A DNA stretch of 64,000 bases. Origin: Roseimaritima sediminicola. Its GTDB lineage: Bacteria > Planctomycetota > Planctomycetia > Pirellulales > Pirellulaceae. The stretch is from positions 105,001-169,000 of the forward strand of contig NZ_WIAD01000006.1 in the NCBI RefSeq assembly GCF_009618275.1, given 5' to 3'. Shown here piece by piece: positions 1 to 7,447 of this stretch. Both the position numbers and the translations under genes were made by a program. Under the pieces are notes generated by a model. The model was given only the letters and a program-made list of their open reading frames with translations, did not search any database and was not told where the DNA came from. Each line of letters begins with the position of its first letter. Position 1 is the stretch's first letter.

Positions 1-395
1 CGATGAATCGCCAACAGCGTCGCGTAGGGACGATCACGCTTCGCTCCGCCGCCGATGGGCATGAAGTGAAAGCGGTGGCAGTAGCGATTGGCACGGTGGA
101 TATTGGGCGAGCAGCGGGTGTCGAGCAGCAGCTGGAAGCCGTCGCTCTCGGCCGGACGGCTCTCCCGGCACCAGGGCAGCTGGCGTTTGCCGGTGGTCCG
201 CACCGAGAAACCGAGCCCCGCCGGCGACCAAGCCATGCGGACGTCCGCGTACAGCGGCCGCTCGGCCAACGCCCCCCAGGATGCCATCCGGCACGCGTCG
301 GGCAGCTCTAACCCCTGCTCCTGCCACTCCAGGCGGAACTGCCGGATGGCGACTTCAAAGCGAAACGGAAACGTCGGGTCGAGCAGCTGGGACAT
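1..395 (-). CDS. DOMON/CBM9-like conserved planctomycete protein (3' end outside window)
   Basis: An open frame runs leftward from an ATG at 395 off the window edge, so about 131 N-terminal residues are visible and the C-terminus is missing. The start MSQLLDPTFPFRF is followed by a beta-rich region containing LPWCRE, then a segment resembling DGxQLxxDTR-x-NIHRANRYCHRF. As I recall, that pattern belongs to planctomycete proteins with a carbohydrate-binding family 9/DOMON-like domain. The function is unknown; a ligand-binding or scaffold role is inference only. A heptanucleotide tandem array starts 8 bp upstream of the start codon, in the place where a promoter or leader would be expected. No signal peptide is visible. 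Confidence 0.6.
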   Translation of the reverse strand, partial: MSQLLDPTFPFRFEVAIRQFRLEWQEQGLELPDACRMASWGALAERPLYADVRMAWSPAGLGFSVRTTGKRQLPWCRESRPAESDGFQLLLDTRCSPNIHRANRYCHRFHFMPIGGGAKRDRPYATLLAIH

Positions 396-402
396 GGGGG
401 GT

Positions 403-563
403 GTTGGTTGTTGGTTGTTGGTTGTTGGTTGTTGGTTGTTGGTTGTTGGTTGTTGGTTGTTGGTTGTTGGTTGTTGGTTGTTGGTTGTTGGTTGTTGGTT
501 GTTGGTTGTTGGTTGTTGGTTGTTGGTTGCGAGTTGCGAGTTGCGAGTGGCGAGTGGCGAGTT
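403..563. repeat. Heptanucleotide tandem array with unit switch
   Basis: Eighteen perfect copies of GTTGGTT (403-528) pass without a gap into five copies of GCGAGTT/GCGAGTG (529-563). After a short hexamer stretch of TGCTCG, further 7-bp units ATCTGAG/ATCTGGG/ATCTGGA follow at 595-622. The 7-bp period is kept although the unit sequence changes. Forward translation gives only a monotonous GCWLLVV peptide, so this is not a gene. Confidence 0.95.
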
Positions 564-615
564 AGGGGCGTGCTCGTGCTCGTGCTCGTGCTCGATCTGA
601 GATCTGGGATCTGGA

Positions 616-957
616 ATCTGAGATTCGCTGACTCTAACGGATTCTATGTATGGACAATCACGTTTTCTCCCCTCTCCCCCAAATCCTGGCGAGCCTAAGC
701 GAGCCAGGATTTGGGGGAGAGGGGGCGGGGGTGAGGGGGAATGCAGAGCAGCAGCATCATTGCCGTATCTAGATGTGGTGCACAGCCCTGGGGATCGTAC
801 GCCATGAGTCATTCCGTTGCACCTGAGCCCCCTCACCCCCGGCCCCTCTCCCACCACTGCTTCACTCGCTGGCGCTCGCGGCGCCGCGGGGGAGAGGGGA
901 GAAAGCTTCCTTACCTATTCATAGAATCCGTTAGAGTCAGGAGATCTGAGATTTGAG
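616..957. repeat. Composite inverted-repeat element
   Basis: A roughly 37-bp motif at 616-652 recurs in inverted orientation at 917-957 (core TAGAATCCGTTAGAGTCAG). Between them lies a perfect 22-bp stem with a 12-nt loop (669-690 pairing with 703-724). A second C/G-rich partial hairpin, at about 832-900, ends in the same GGGGGAGAGGGG tract. Related single copies of the motif occur near 12339, 14598 (inverted), 14960 and 35149. No gene is visible in 396-1139 apart from these repeats and the terminator at 1026-1063. Confidence 0.8.
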
Positions 958-1025
958 AATACGCTTCGGGGCCGGGGCGTGCAAACGGCGGGCGCGGGCG
1001 TGCTGGGCGGAACGCGTCGGCGCAC

Positions 1026-1063
1026 GAAAAAACCTCGGACACCTGTAGAACAGATGTCCGAGG
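1026..1063 (-). terminator. Rho-independent terminator of the BBP7 gene
   Basis: On the minus strand the transcript forms a long GC-rich stem (CCTCGGACA...TGTCCGAGG with one mismatch and a short TCTA-type loop). It is followed directly by six T residues. It lies about 75 bp downstream of the stop codon at 1140. Confidence 0.85.
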
Positions 1064-1139
1064 CTTCGGCTATCGGGCCGAGTCGAGCAAGCGTCGCGGC
1101 CGATATTTCGCAGTGGGGCAATCGCTCGAAGCGAGCCGC

Positions 1140-2867
1140 TTACCAGTTGTATTCCGCTCCGATGTAGCCGCCGTGCAACAGCAGGCTGTCGTCGGCACAC
1201 ACCTTGCCCGCTTCGGGCAGGTTGGCCAGGTCGTCGGCGATCGAGCCGACCGAGGTGGCCACACCGCTGATGCCGTACAAGCGGTAACCGCCCCGGACGC
1301 TCCAGCAGTTGTTGATGCGGTAACCCAAGCCCAGATCCAGTTCGCCCAGGGTTGCCAGGACGGTTTCGGAATTGTCGATGGCCACGGCCCGGCCCTGGAT
1401 GGTCGGGTAGTAGTTGCTGACGTAGCCGGTCGACTGCATCGAGCCGAGCCGCGTGCGGTAGCGGGCGTCGTTGGCGTAGATGCCCATCTTGGTGCCGGCG
1501 TACAGGTTCAGCTTGTGGCCGAGGCAGTAGTCCAGGCGGGCGCCGAACTGATAACCGAACAGGTTGTTTTCGGTGTCGACGTTGTAGTACAGGTCGTCGG
1601 CCGTGGCGCCGTAGACGGTGTCGGTCTGGCTGGTTGCGAATTCAAAGCTGTCCTTGAACTGGAACCATCGCAGGCCGTGCGTGGTTTGGATCTGCAGCTT
1701 GCTGCTGGTGGGCGGAATCATCGGACCGCAGGCGCCGCCACATCCGGGCACGGGGCCGCAGGTGTCACCGCAAGCCAGCGGGCTGCTGGCCGCCCGGCGT
1801 GCTCCGCCCAGGCCAAAGCTGACCAGATTCAGCTCGATGCCCTGGAACGAGACGTCCCGCGAGGTGCGGTAGCGGACGTTGCCATCGAACAGGCCGTAGA
1901 TGGGAACGTCGTTGCCGGGCATGCCGTCGTTGCCGACGTCATACATGATGTTGTTCCACGAGGGCATCGCGGCGCGGTAATCGATGGCCACGTTCATGTT
2001 TCGGCCGTTGGCACCGGTGCCGGCATCGACGCGGGCGGTCTCCGAGGTGGGGTCGAAGAAGAAGTAATTGACCAACAGAGCGTGTTGGCCGCAGTTGAAG
2101 TAGCGTCCGAAGTAGGTTTCGAAAGCGACGTTGCTGCCGGGGTCGACCTGGCTGGAGCTTAGGGCCGTGGTCAGGGGCATCGCGGTGTCGAACAACAACC
2201 GGCGATCGCAGTTCTCTTCCAGATCCAGGAACAGCAGGTTTGCGCCGCCGAACCAATTTCGCAGCGGTGCCTGAGCCATCACGGGCACCGGACCGCAGGA
2301 TGCCGCCCCGCCGTACTCGAGTCCGCCACTCCAGGACGAAGCCGCAGCGTGGTTATAGATATGGCCGACCTGGGGATCGTTGCAGCTGTGGCAGGGCTGT
2401 TCGGCAATCGAGCTGCCGTAAGCCGCACCGCCGTGGGCCGCCGGACCGCCTTGGGGGGCCGGCAGCGGAACGGGCTGGCCGGTTGCGACGCCACTGCCGG
2501 TCGATGCGGTTTGGAACGGTGTGGATGCCGGTCGCCGGTAATTGCCCCAAGCCGAAGCCGCCATCGGCGATGCGGCCGGTTGGGTGGGCCGGTAGGCGGT
2601 GCGGGGAGCCGGGGGAACCGACTGCGGAGCCGACGCTCGCTGAGTGACCGGCTGCTGCGGCGCCGAGTGCTGGGCGACCACGCGCTGGGCCGCCTGCTGC
2701 TGGGCCGAAGTGTTGGGATACAAACTGGGGTGCAGGGGCACCGAGCTGGCAGGCTGCTGTGGGGCGTATCCGGGAGTTGCCGGATAACCGTTGTACTGCG
2801 CCTGAGCGACGGTTGCGACGCTGAAGCCCAGCGCTAGCGCCAAGCCTCGCATAAGATTAGTTTTCAC
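1140..2867 (-). CDS. BBP7-family outer-membrane beta-barrel protein
   Basis: This is a 575-residue exported protein. I chose a GTG start at 2867 because AGGAG lies 7 nt upstream (2875-2879) and the product then begins VKTNLMRGLALALGF, a good signal peptide cleaved near AQA. An ATG at 2852 is the alternative; longer readings to 3131 are not supported. Residues about 25-180 are low-complexity and rich in Pro, Gln and Ala. The rest is beta-rich, with alternating aromatic strands, a Cys-rich loop (CGDTCGPVPGCGG) and a C-terminal strand ending in GAEYNW, as in outer-membrane barrels. The pattern matches putative beta-barrel porin-7 (BBP7), a planctomycete family; transport specificity is unknown. 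Transcription ends at the terminator at 1026-1063. Confidence 0.85.
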   Translation of the reverse strand: MKTNLMRGLALALGFSVATVAQAQYNGYPATPGYAPQQPASSVPLHPSLYPNTSAQQQAAQRVVAQHSAPQQPVTQRASAPQSVPPAPRTAYRPTQPAASPMAASAWGNYRRPASTPFQTASTGSGVATGQPVPLPAPQGGPAAHGGAAYGSSIAEQPCHSCNDPQVGHIYNHAAASSWSGGLEYGGAASCGPVPVMAQAPLRNWFGGANLLFLDLEENCDRRLLFDTAMPLTTALSSSQVDPGSNVAFETYFGRYFNCGQHALLVNYFFFDPTSETARVDAGTGANGRNMNVAIDYRAAMPSWNNIMYDVGNDGMPGNDVPIYGLFDGNVRYRTSRDVSFQGIELNLVSFGLGGARRAASSPLACGDTCGPVPGCGGACGPMIPPTSSKLQIQTTHGLRWFQFKDSFEFATSQTDTVYGATADDLYYNVDTENNLFGYQFGARLDYCLGHKLNLYAGTKMGIYANDARYRTRLGSMQSTGYVSNYYPTIQGRAVAIDNSETVLATLGELDLGLGYRINNCWSVRGGYRLYGISGVATSVGSIADDLANLPEAGKVCADDSLLLHGGYIGAEYNW

Positions 2868-2874
2868 CGATCGA

Positions 2875-2879
2875 CTCCT
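2875..2879 (-). promoter_or_regulatory. Shine-Dalgarno deciding the GTG start of the BBP7 gene
   Basis: AGGAG on the minus strand lies 7 nt before the GTG at 2867. It is one of the few well-formed ribosome-binding sites in the window and is the reason for preferring GTG over the ATG at 2852. Confidence 0.7.
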
Positions 2880-3264
2880 ATTGGTTGTCAGCGCCGCTGA
2901 TCCGCTGAAGGCTCGCTTCCTGTAGCGGAAGCGGAGTCCTCGAGGCCGAGCTTGACGGCGTGATCCGTTTTGGTTGGGGCGGGTTATCCATTCCCTGTCA
3001 ATACACTGCATTCCGTTGGCCGGCCGCACTCCGAACAGAACCCGTGGGAAACCCGGCGGCTGGCTGTACGCTGGCGACGATGGCTGATCAGTGAACTGCA
3101 TCGACCTGGCGAGCTCGACAAGCGGCATCAAACCCCTCGGACACCCCCCACTTTTCCCGGACGCTCTCGGAAAACAAGCAACGTCGTTACAGTTTGCCCG
3201 CCGCCCGCCCCGGCTCTTTCCCCAGTCCGCACCCCTTCGCTGTTCGGAGTAAAATCGCGGGAGC

Positions 3265-3501
3265 GTCGCCTTTCGCTCCGCGAAAGTTGAGAGAGCGTCG
3301 CCTTTCGCTCCGCGAAAGTTGGGAGTGTCGCCTTTCGCTCCGCGAAAGCTGGGAGTGTCGCCTTTCGCTCCGCGAAAGCTGGGAGTGTCGCCTTTCGCTC
3401 CGCGAAAGTTGGGAGTGTCGCCTTTCGCTCCGCGAAAGTTAATTGCTTGTGCTGCTGCTTTCGCGGAGCGAAAGGCGACACTCGGCGGAGCGAAAGGCGA
3501 C
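3265..3501. repeat. CTTTCGC palindrome array, cluster 1 (6 forward, 2 inverted)
   Basis: Six copies of a roughly 30-bp unit contain GTCGCC-CTTTCGC-TCC-GCGAAAG-type sequence, starting near 3265, 3297, 3327, 3357, 3387 and 3417. One full inverted copy (3458-3479) and one truncated inverted copy (3483-3501) follow. Each unit is itself a hairpin with a 7-bp stem and a TCC loop. The array fills the gap between the divergent BBP7 and ThuA genes. Long open frames through it (for example RLSLRESWE repeats) are artefacts of the repeat length. The 2868-3264 part holds nothing else I can identify. Confidence 0.93.
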
Positions 3502-3546
3502 GGCTGCCTGGTTGCTGTTTACTTACCTCTTTGGAATTCCTGTTTG

Positions 3547-4395
3547 ATGCACTGTTTCCCCTCTTTCGACCGTGTCTGTTGTTTTCGATCCGTTCGCCAG
3601 TGCGGAAGTGCTCGGCCGCCAGCCGACTGGGCTGCTGCGGCAGTGATGCTGGTCGCTTCGCTGTTGGCGGTGCCGGCCCCGGCGGCGGAACCGGACAAAG
3701 AGAACACGGCGCAGACGCCGCTGAAGATCTTGTTGGTCACCGGCGGCTGCTGCCACGATTACCCCTTTCAAACCAAAGCCATGCAGCTGGCCCTGCAGGA
3801 GCGTGGCGTGCGGGCCGAGTGGACGGTCGTCAACGACGGCGGCAAAGGCACCTCGGCCAAGATCGATCTGTACGACCGCCGCGACTGGGCGGCCGGATTC
3901 GACGTGGTGATCCACAACGAATGCTTCGCCGCCACCAAAGATCCCGATTACATCCGGCGGATCACCAAAGCCCATCATGAGGGCGCGAACGCCGTGGTGA
4001 TCCACTGTGCGATGCACACCTACCGCGATGCCAAGATCGACGATTGGCGGCAGATGCTGGGCGTAACGAGCCGTCGGCACGACCATCAAAGCCGCTATCC
4101 GGTCGAGGTGGTCGCGCCGGAGCACCCGATCATGAAAGGTTTTCCCCAGGACTACGTCAGTGCCAAGGACGAACTGTACATCATCGAAAAGGTGTGGCCC
4201 CAGGCGACGCCTCTGGCCACCAGCAAGAGCGAGCGCACGGGCGAGGCACATCCGGTCTACTGGGTCAACACCTACGGCAAAGCTCGCGTCTTTGGAACCA
4301 CCTACGGACATTCCAACGAAACGTTCCAGGATCCGGTTTTCTTGGACACCCTGTGCCGGGGGATTCGCTGGGCGGCCGGACGCCTGGAGGGCTGA
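3547..4395 (+). CDS. ThuA-like domain secreted protein
   Basis: The product is 282 residues. A hydrophobic stretch AAAAVMLVASLLAVPAPAA near residues 30-50 acts as a signal peptide, and mature sequence starts around AEPDKEN. The body LKILLVTGGCCHDY...DVVIHNECF...GANAVVIHCAMHTYR...YWVNTYGKARVFGTTYGHS is a ThuA (trehalose-utilisation-like, class I glutamine-amidotransferase fold) domain. In planctomycetes this domain is common in secreted proteins linked to sugar metabolism; its reaction is not established. The start is uncertain. ATG 3547 gives an n-region with positive charges, whereas ATG 3646 would begin inside the hydrophobic core. Frames extending further upstream run through the repeat array and are rejected. 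Confidence 0.82.
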   Translation: MHCFPSFDRVCCFRSVRQCGSARPPADWAAAAVMLVASLLAVPAPAAEPDKENTAQTPLKILLVTGGCCHDYPFQTKAMQLALQERGVRAEWTVVNDGGKGTSAKIDLYDRRDWAAGFDVVIHNECFAATKDPDYIRRITKAHHEGANAVVIHCAMHTYRDAKIDDWRQMLGVTSRRHDHQSRYPVEVVAPEHPIMKGFPQDYVSAKDELYIIEKVWPQATPLATSKSERTGEAHPVYWVNTYGKARVFGTTYGHSNETFQDPVFLDTLCRGIRWAAGRLEG

Positions 4396-4538
4396 GCGAA
4401 ACTTTTCCGGTTGCAGCGGACGCAGCAGCGGCAGCGTTCCTGCTGTATCGGAGGACCCCCCGCGGTCGAAAGCATCACCTAGCAAGCGTTCGGCACGTCC
4501 GCCGGGACGTTTTGACCCAGGTGAAACGGAGTATCACT

Positions 4539-5402
4539 ATGAAGAAGCTCGTGTTTTCGACGATTTTTTCCATCGGTCTGCTGTGCGGAGTGTTGGCACA
4601 AGCCGAGGAAACCACCCAGCGGATGAATTTTGCCGAAGCTCTCGACGCGGTCGATGAGCCGATCCAGTTGGTCGGCCACCAGTCGGCCATCAATTGCGAG
4701 CCCTGCGCCCAGAGCTGCAAGCCCAAGCCCCGCAGCCATTACTACGGCACGATGGAACTGCCTCTGTTGTCGCTGTACGCCAACCACGGTGCCGGTGGTG
4801 CTACGGCCTTCGGTAGCTGGTTTGAAGACTTCGACACGCAGGCCGCCCTGCGCGTCGAAGCCGGTTATGAGAACGCTTACGGCGTGGGACTCCGTGGCCG
4901 CTTCTTCACGTTCGACACCGATGGGGGAGCTCCCAACGAGTACTTCGACGTGCGGCTGTACGACATCGAAGCGACCAGTGCCCTGAAACTGCGTAACTGG
5001 GACTTCGAAGCCTTTGGCGGTGTGCGCTGGGGATCGATCGATTTCTCCGACGAGAACGGCAGCCTGGGGCGTGACTTCGACGGCTTTGGCTTGACGATGG
5101 GTGGTCAGGCTCGCCGTTGCTTGACCCAGCGATTGGGATTGAACGCCGGCGTTCGCTACAGCGCCCTGTACGGCAAGAACGAAGCGGGTCCTTTCCAACT
5201 GGACAACGTAATCGTGCCGATCACCGAACTGCGCTTGGGTGTTGACTACACGCGGATGCTCCGCCGTGGCGTCGAGCTGATCGCGGAAGTCGGCTACGAG
5301 CACCAGATGTACAGCAGCCTCAGCGTGGCTCCGAATATCGACCCCGAAGACGTGGACGTGGCTCTGGCCGGTCCGGTGTTCTCGATCACCCTGCGTCGCT
5401 AG
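4539..5402 (+). CDS. Outer-membrane beta-barrel protein
   Basis: The product is 287 residues with a clear signal peptide (MKKLVFSTIFSIGLLCGVLAQA). GGAG lies 7 nt upstream of the ATG. A Cys-containing linker (NCEPCAQSCKPK) precedes roughly ten amphipathic beta-strands, such as ALRVEAGYENAYGVGLRGRF, WDFEAFGGVRWG and LNAGVRYSALYG, ending in VFSITLRR. The layout suggests a small barrel of the Lpg1974/porin-like type widespread in planctomycetes. It is the second barrel within 2.5 kb of the window, but on the other strand from the BBP7 gene. Substrate and pore activity are unknown. Confidence 0.72.
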   Translation: MKKLVFSTIFSIGLLCGVLAQAEETTQRMNFAEALDAVDEPIQLVGHQSAINCEPCAQSCKPKPRSHYYGTMELPLLSLYANHGAGGATAFGSWFEDFDTQAALRVEAGYENAYGVGLRGRFFTFDTDGGAPNEYFDVRLYDIEATSALKLRNWDFEAFGGVRWGSIDFSDENGSLGRDFDGFGLTMGGQARRCLTQRLGLNAGVRYSALYGKNEAGPFQLDNVIVPITELRLGVDYTRMLRRGVELIAEVGYEHQMYSSLSVAPNIDPEDVDVALAGPVFSITLRR

Positions 5403-5550
5403 TCGCATCGCGGCTAGCTCCACCGCGGCAACCGTACCTGCTGCAGCTCAGCCCTTCTCCCCAATGGTTACCCCGCCGAGTTGATCGCAGGGCCACGGGC
5501 GCGAGGGAGTCGACCGCCTGCGACGCCGACGAGATGACGCTGTGTTTTCG

Positions 5551-5579
5551 GCCCGCGGCTTTGATGAAAAGCCGCGGGC
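5551..5579. other. Perfect 12-bp GC-rich hairpin downstream of the barrel gene
   Basis: GCCCGCGGCTTT pairs perfectly with AAAGCCGCGGGC across a GATGA loop, about 150 bp after the stop at 5402. There is no T-tract on either strand. It may stabilise or terminate transcripts but is not a canonical terminator. Confidence 0.5.
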
Positions 5580-5614
5580 GGTACTCTGCGTAGCGATCGG
5601 CGTTCCGCAGACGA

Positions 5615-5664
5615 AACCGAGGCTAGCGCCTAAACGGCTCAATAAAGCGACAGCCCGTTTAGCG
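5615..5664. repeat. Dispersed GGCTAGCGCC-AAACGGCT repeat overlapping the stop codon of the TPR gene
   Basis: The segment AACCGAGGCTAGCGCCTAAA at 5615 onward continues into an imperfect hairpin (5627-5639 with 5652-5664). The stop codon of the minus-strand TPR gene (5659-5661) lies inside the right arm. A sister copy of the left half is found at about 29080-29101. Confidence 0.7.
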
Positions 5665-6444
5665 AAGGTGCGCGGCGTAGACGCGTGCCACATCGGCCAT
5701 GTAGTGGGTCAGGTCGCTGGCCGCGGCCCGGTCCAGATACTTTTGGGCTTTGTCTCGCCGGCCTTCGGCGTCGGCGATCAAGCCGATATAGAGGTCGGCA
5801 TAGAAGCGAGCTTGCGCGTGGGCGGGGGTGTCCTGCAGCGCCTCGGTCGCGGCGAGGATCTCCGCGTCATCGCCGCCGGCCAAGCGAGCCAGAATCTGTT
5901 TCATCGGCGCTCGCCGGTCGGCTGGAGCCGGCAACAGAATGTCGCGGGCACGGCTCAGATCGGTTTCGCGAGCCGCACACAGAAAGTGCCAAGCCGCGTT
6001 TTCCACATCGTGCGGGTTGACGCGGCGGTGCGCCTCGAACAGCCGCCGACCGTCGGCGAACCGCCCTTCAAAGTACAGCGCGATGCCGTACTGCCAAAGG
6101 TACGGCCGCAGGTCCCTGCGCAGCCCTGACTCACGGTGCAGCCGCAGGGCGTGCTCGAAACTTTCCACAGCTTCGGCTGTCCTGCCGCCACGCAGAAACG
6201 CGTCGCCCAGTCGCACGTACGCGTCGGCCAGGGACGGCGAGTCTGCTCCGGCGGCAACCCATGCTTCGGCGCGTGCGATCGCCGCGGCGTGCCGGTCGCG
6301 GTGCGAGTCTTCCCCAAACACGGTTGCCCTCCGGTCCACGCCGGCTCCCGCTAGGGTCAAAGCCAAAGCCATAAAAATGGTCTTGCCGGTTGCGGGGTAC
6401 CAACGGAAGCGAGAACGGCGGGGAATATGGGGACGCATCGGCAT
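5659..6444 (-). CDS. Tetratricopeptide-repeat protein, probably exported
   Basis: The product is about 261 residues from ATG 6444; ATG 6438 is an alternative, and frames reaching 6507 lack support. A hydrophobic segment (IFMALALTLAGAGV) near residue 20 suggests a signal or anchor after a basic n-region. Helical repeats follow: DAYVRLGDAFLRGGRTAEAV, then LWQYGIALYFEGRFADGRRL, ALQDTPAHAQARFYADLYIG and GRRDKAQKYLDRA, typical TPR pairs. It probably mediates protein-protein interactions in the periplasm; no partner is evident. It is divergently transcribed from the RedB-like gene, with about 200 bp between them. Its stop codon lies within a dispersed repeat. Confidence 0.75.
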   Translation of the reverse strand: MPMRPHIPRRSRFRWYPATGKTIFMALALTLAGAGVDRRATVFGEDSHRDRHAAAIARAEAWVAAGADSPSLADAYVRLGDAFLRGGRTAEAVESFEHALRLHRESGLRRDLRPYLWQYGIALYFEGRFADGRRLFEAHRRVNPHDVENAAWHFLCAARETDLSRARDILLPAPADRRAPMKQILARLAGGDDAEILAATEALQDTPAHAQARFYADLYIGLIADAEGRRDKAQKYLDRAAASDLTHYMADVARVYAAHLR

Positions 6445-6640
6445 CTTCTCGCAGGAGGGAAGGCGAACAAAACGCAGGTGGAGATTATACCGCCGTGTAT
6501 TCGACACAACCGAACCGATCGGATGGATCCACAGAGCAAACGCCCACGCTTTTTCTGGTTTCGAAGGCCGCGGATCGGCGATGGCTTACGCTTTTCCAAC
6601 GCAGGGGCTTCACGCAATTCAATGATGCGGATTATACGCG

Positions 6641-7447
6641 ATGCGATCGGACCAACAGTTCTACAAAGGGTGGCGCCCGGTCGCGTGGATCGTTTTGGGA
6701 ACCCTCTGGTTGGTCGGCTTGGGCGGGCTGTGGTACGCGACGACCCGTTATCAATTTCGCCGGCCGCCGGTCGCCGAATCGTCCATCGCCACCTCCTGGC
6801 CGGCGACGAGTCGGCTGGAGCTTGCAGCCCGGCGAGACACGCTGGTGTATCTGATCCACCCGCGCTGTCCTTGTACCCGAGCCTCGACTCGCCAGCTGCA
6901 ACGTCTGCTCGATGGCAATCTTCTGCGGCGTGAGCAACAGCCGCGCGTGCTGGTGCTGGCCAGCGTGCCCAGCGGCGCCGAGGCGTCGGCTTCACCGCGT
7001 CACGAAGCGCAGAGGGAAACGGATTCTTCGTGGACCGATACCGACCTGCTCCGCCGCTGCCGTCAGCTGCCTCGCAGCACGGTGGTGCTGGATGTTGGTG
7101 GCGAGGAATCTCAGCGGTTCGGCGGTCGCATCAGCGGCACGGTGTTGCTGTTTGATTCGGCTGGCAACCGCCTCTTTGCCGGCGGAATCACAGCCGCTCG
7201 CGGTTTAGAAGGAGATAATCCGGCGGCCGCTCGCCTGCACGATTTGTTGTGTCGTCAGGCTACCCCCTCGCCTTCCCTCTTAACCGGTCATTCCGTTTCG
7301 TCGCCTCGTCCAAGCTTGTCGGCGGAGACGTTTCCGGCGCTGGGCTGTCAGCTGTGCCTGCCCTCCGGAGCGGCACCCAGCGACGACAGCCAAGCCGCCA
7401 CCGCCGCGCAAACGCCCCGCAAAACGCCATTGCCGAGGGCGCTATGA
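6641..7447 (+). CDS. RedB-like membrane-anchored thioredoxin-fold protein
   Basis: The product is 268 residues with one N-terminal transmembrane helix (WIVLGTLWLVGLGGLWYA, about 17-34). A periplasmic domain starts with DTLVYLIHPRCPCTRAST, giving a Cys-Pro-Cys motif at residues 76-78 where thioredoxin folds carry their active site. This resembles the protein annotated RedB in planctomycetes and Verrucomicrobia. The Ser/Ala/Pro-rich C-terminus adds a second cysteine pair, CQLC. The stop overlaps the start of the hybrid kinase by 4 bp (ATGA), so the two are translationally coupled. Redox sensing upstream of the kinase is inference. Confidence 0.7.
   Translation: MRSDQQFYKGWRPVAWIVLGTLWLVGLGGLWYATTRYQFRRPPVAESSIATSWPATSRLELAARRDTLVYLIHPRCPCTRASTRQLQRLLDGNLLRREQQPRVLVLASVPSGAEASASPRHEAQRETDSSWTDTDLLRRCRQLPRSTVVLDVGGEESQRFGGRISGTVLLFDSAGNRLFAGGITAARGLEGDNPAAARLHDLLCRQATPSPSLLTGHSVSSPRPSLSAETFPALGCQLCLPSGAAPSDDSQAATAAQTPRKTPLPRAL

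Noticed and set aside
88-698. Frames encoding GCWLLVV repeats
   Set aside because: Direct translation of the GTTGGTT heptamer array in three frames.
2868-3131. N-terminal extension of the BBP7 gene
   Set aside because: The Shine-Dalgarno and signal peptide place the start at 2867; the upstream residues are arginine/proline-rich without a signal.
3265-3438. CRISPR-like regular spacing of 30-bp units (also 60984-61155, 29-bp units)
   Set aside because: The units are contiguous repeats with no unique spacers and there are no cas genes.
3128-3481. Open frames through the CTTTCGC arrays (RLSLRES/FAERKATL-type peptides), also at 29261-29504 and 55328-55727
   Set aside because: They are translations of palindromic repeats whose unit keeps a frame open; composition is repetitive and no start signal or homology supports a gene.
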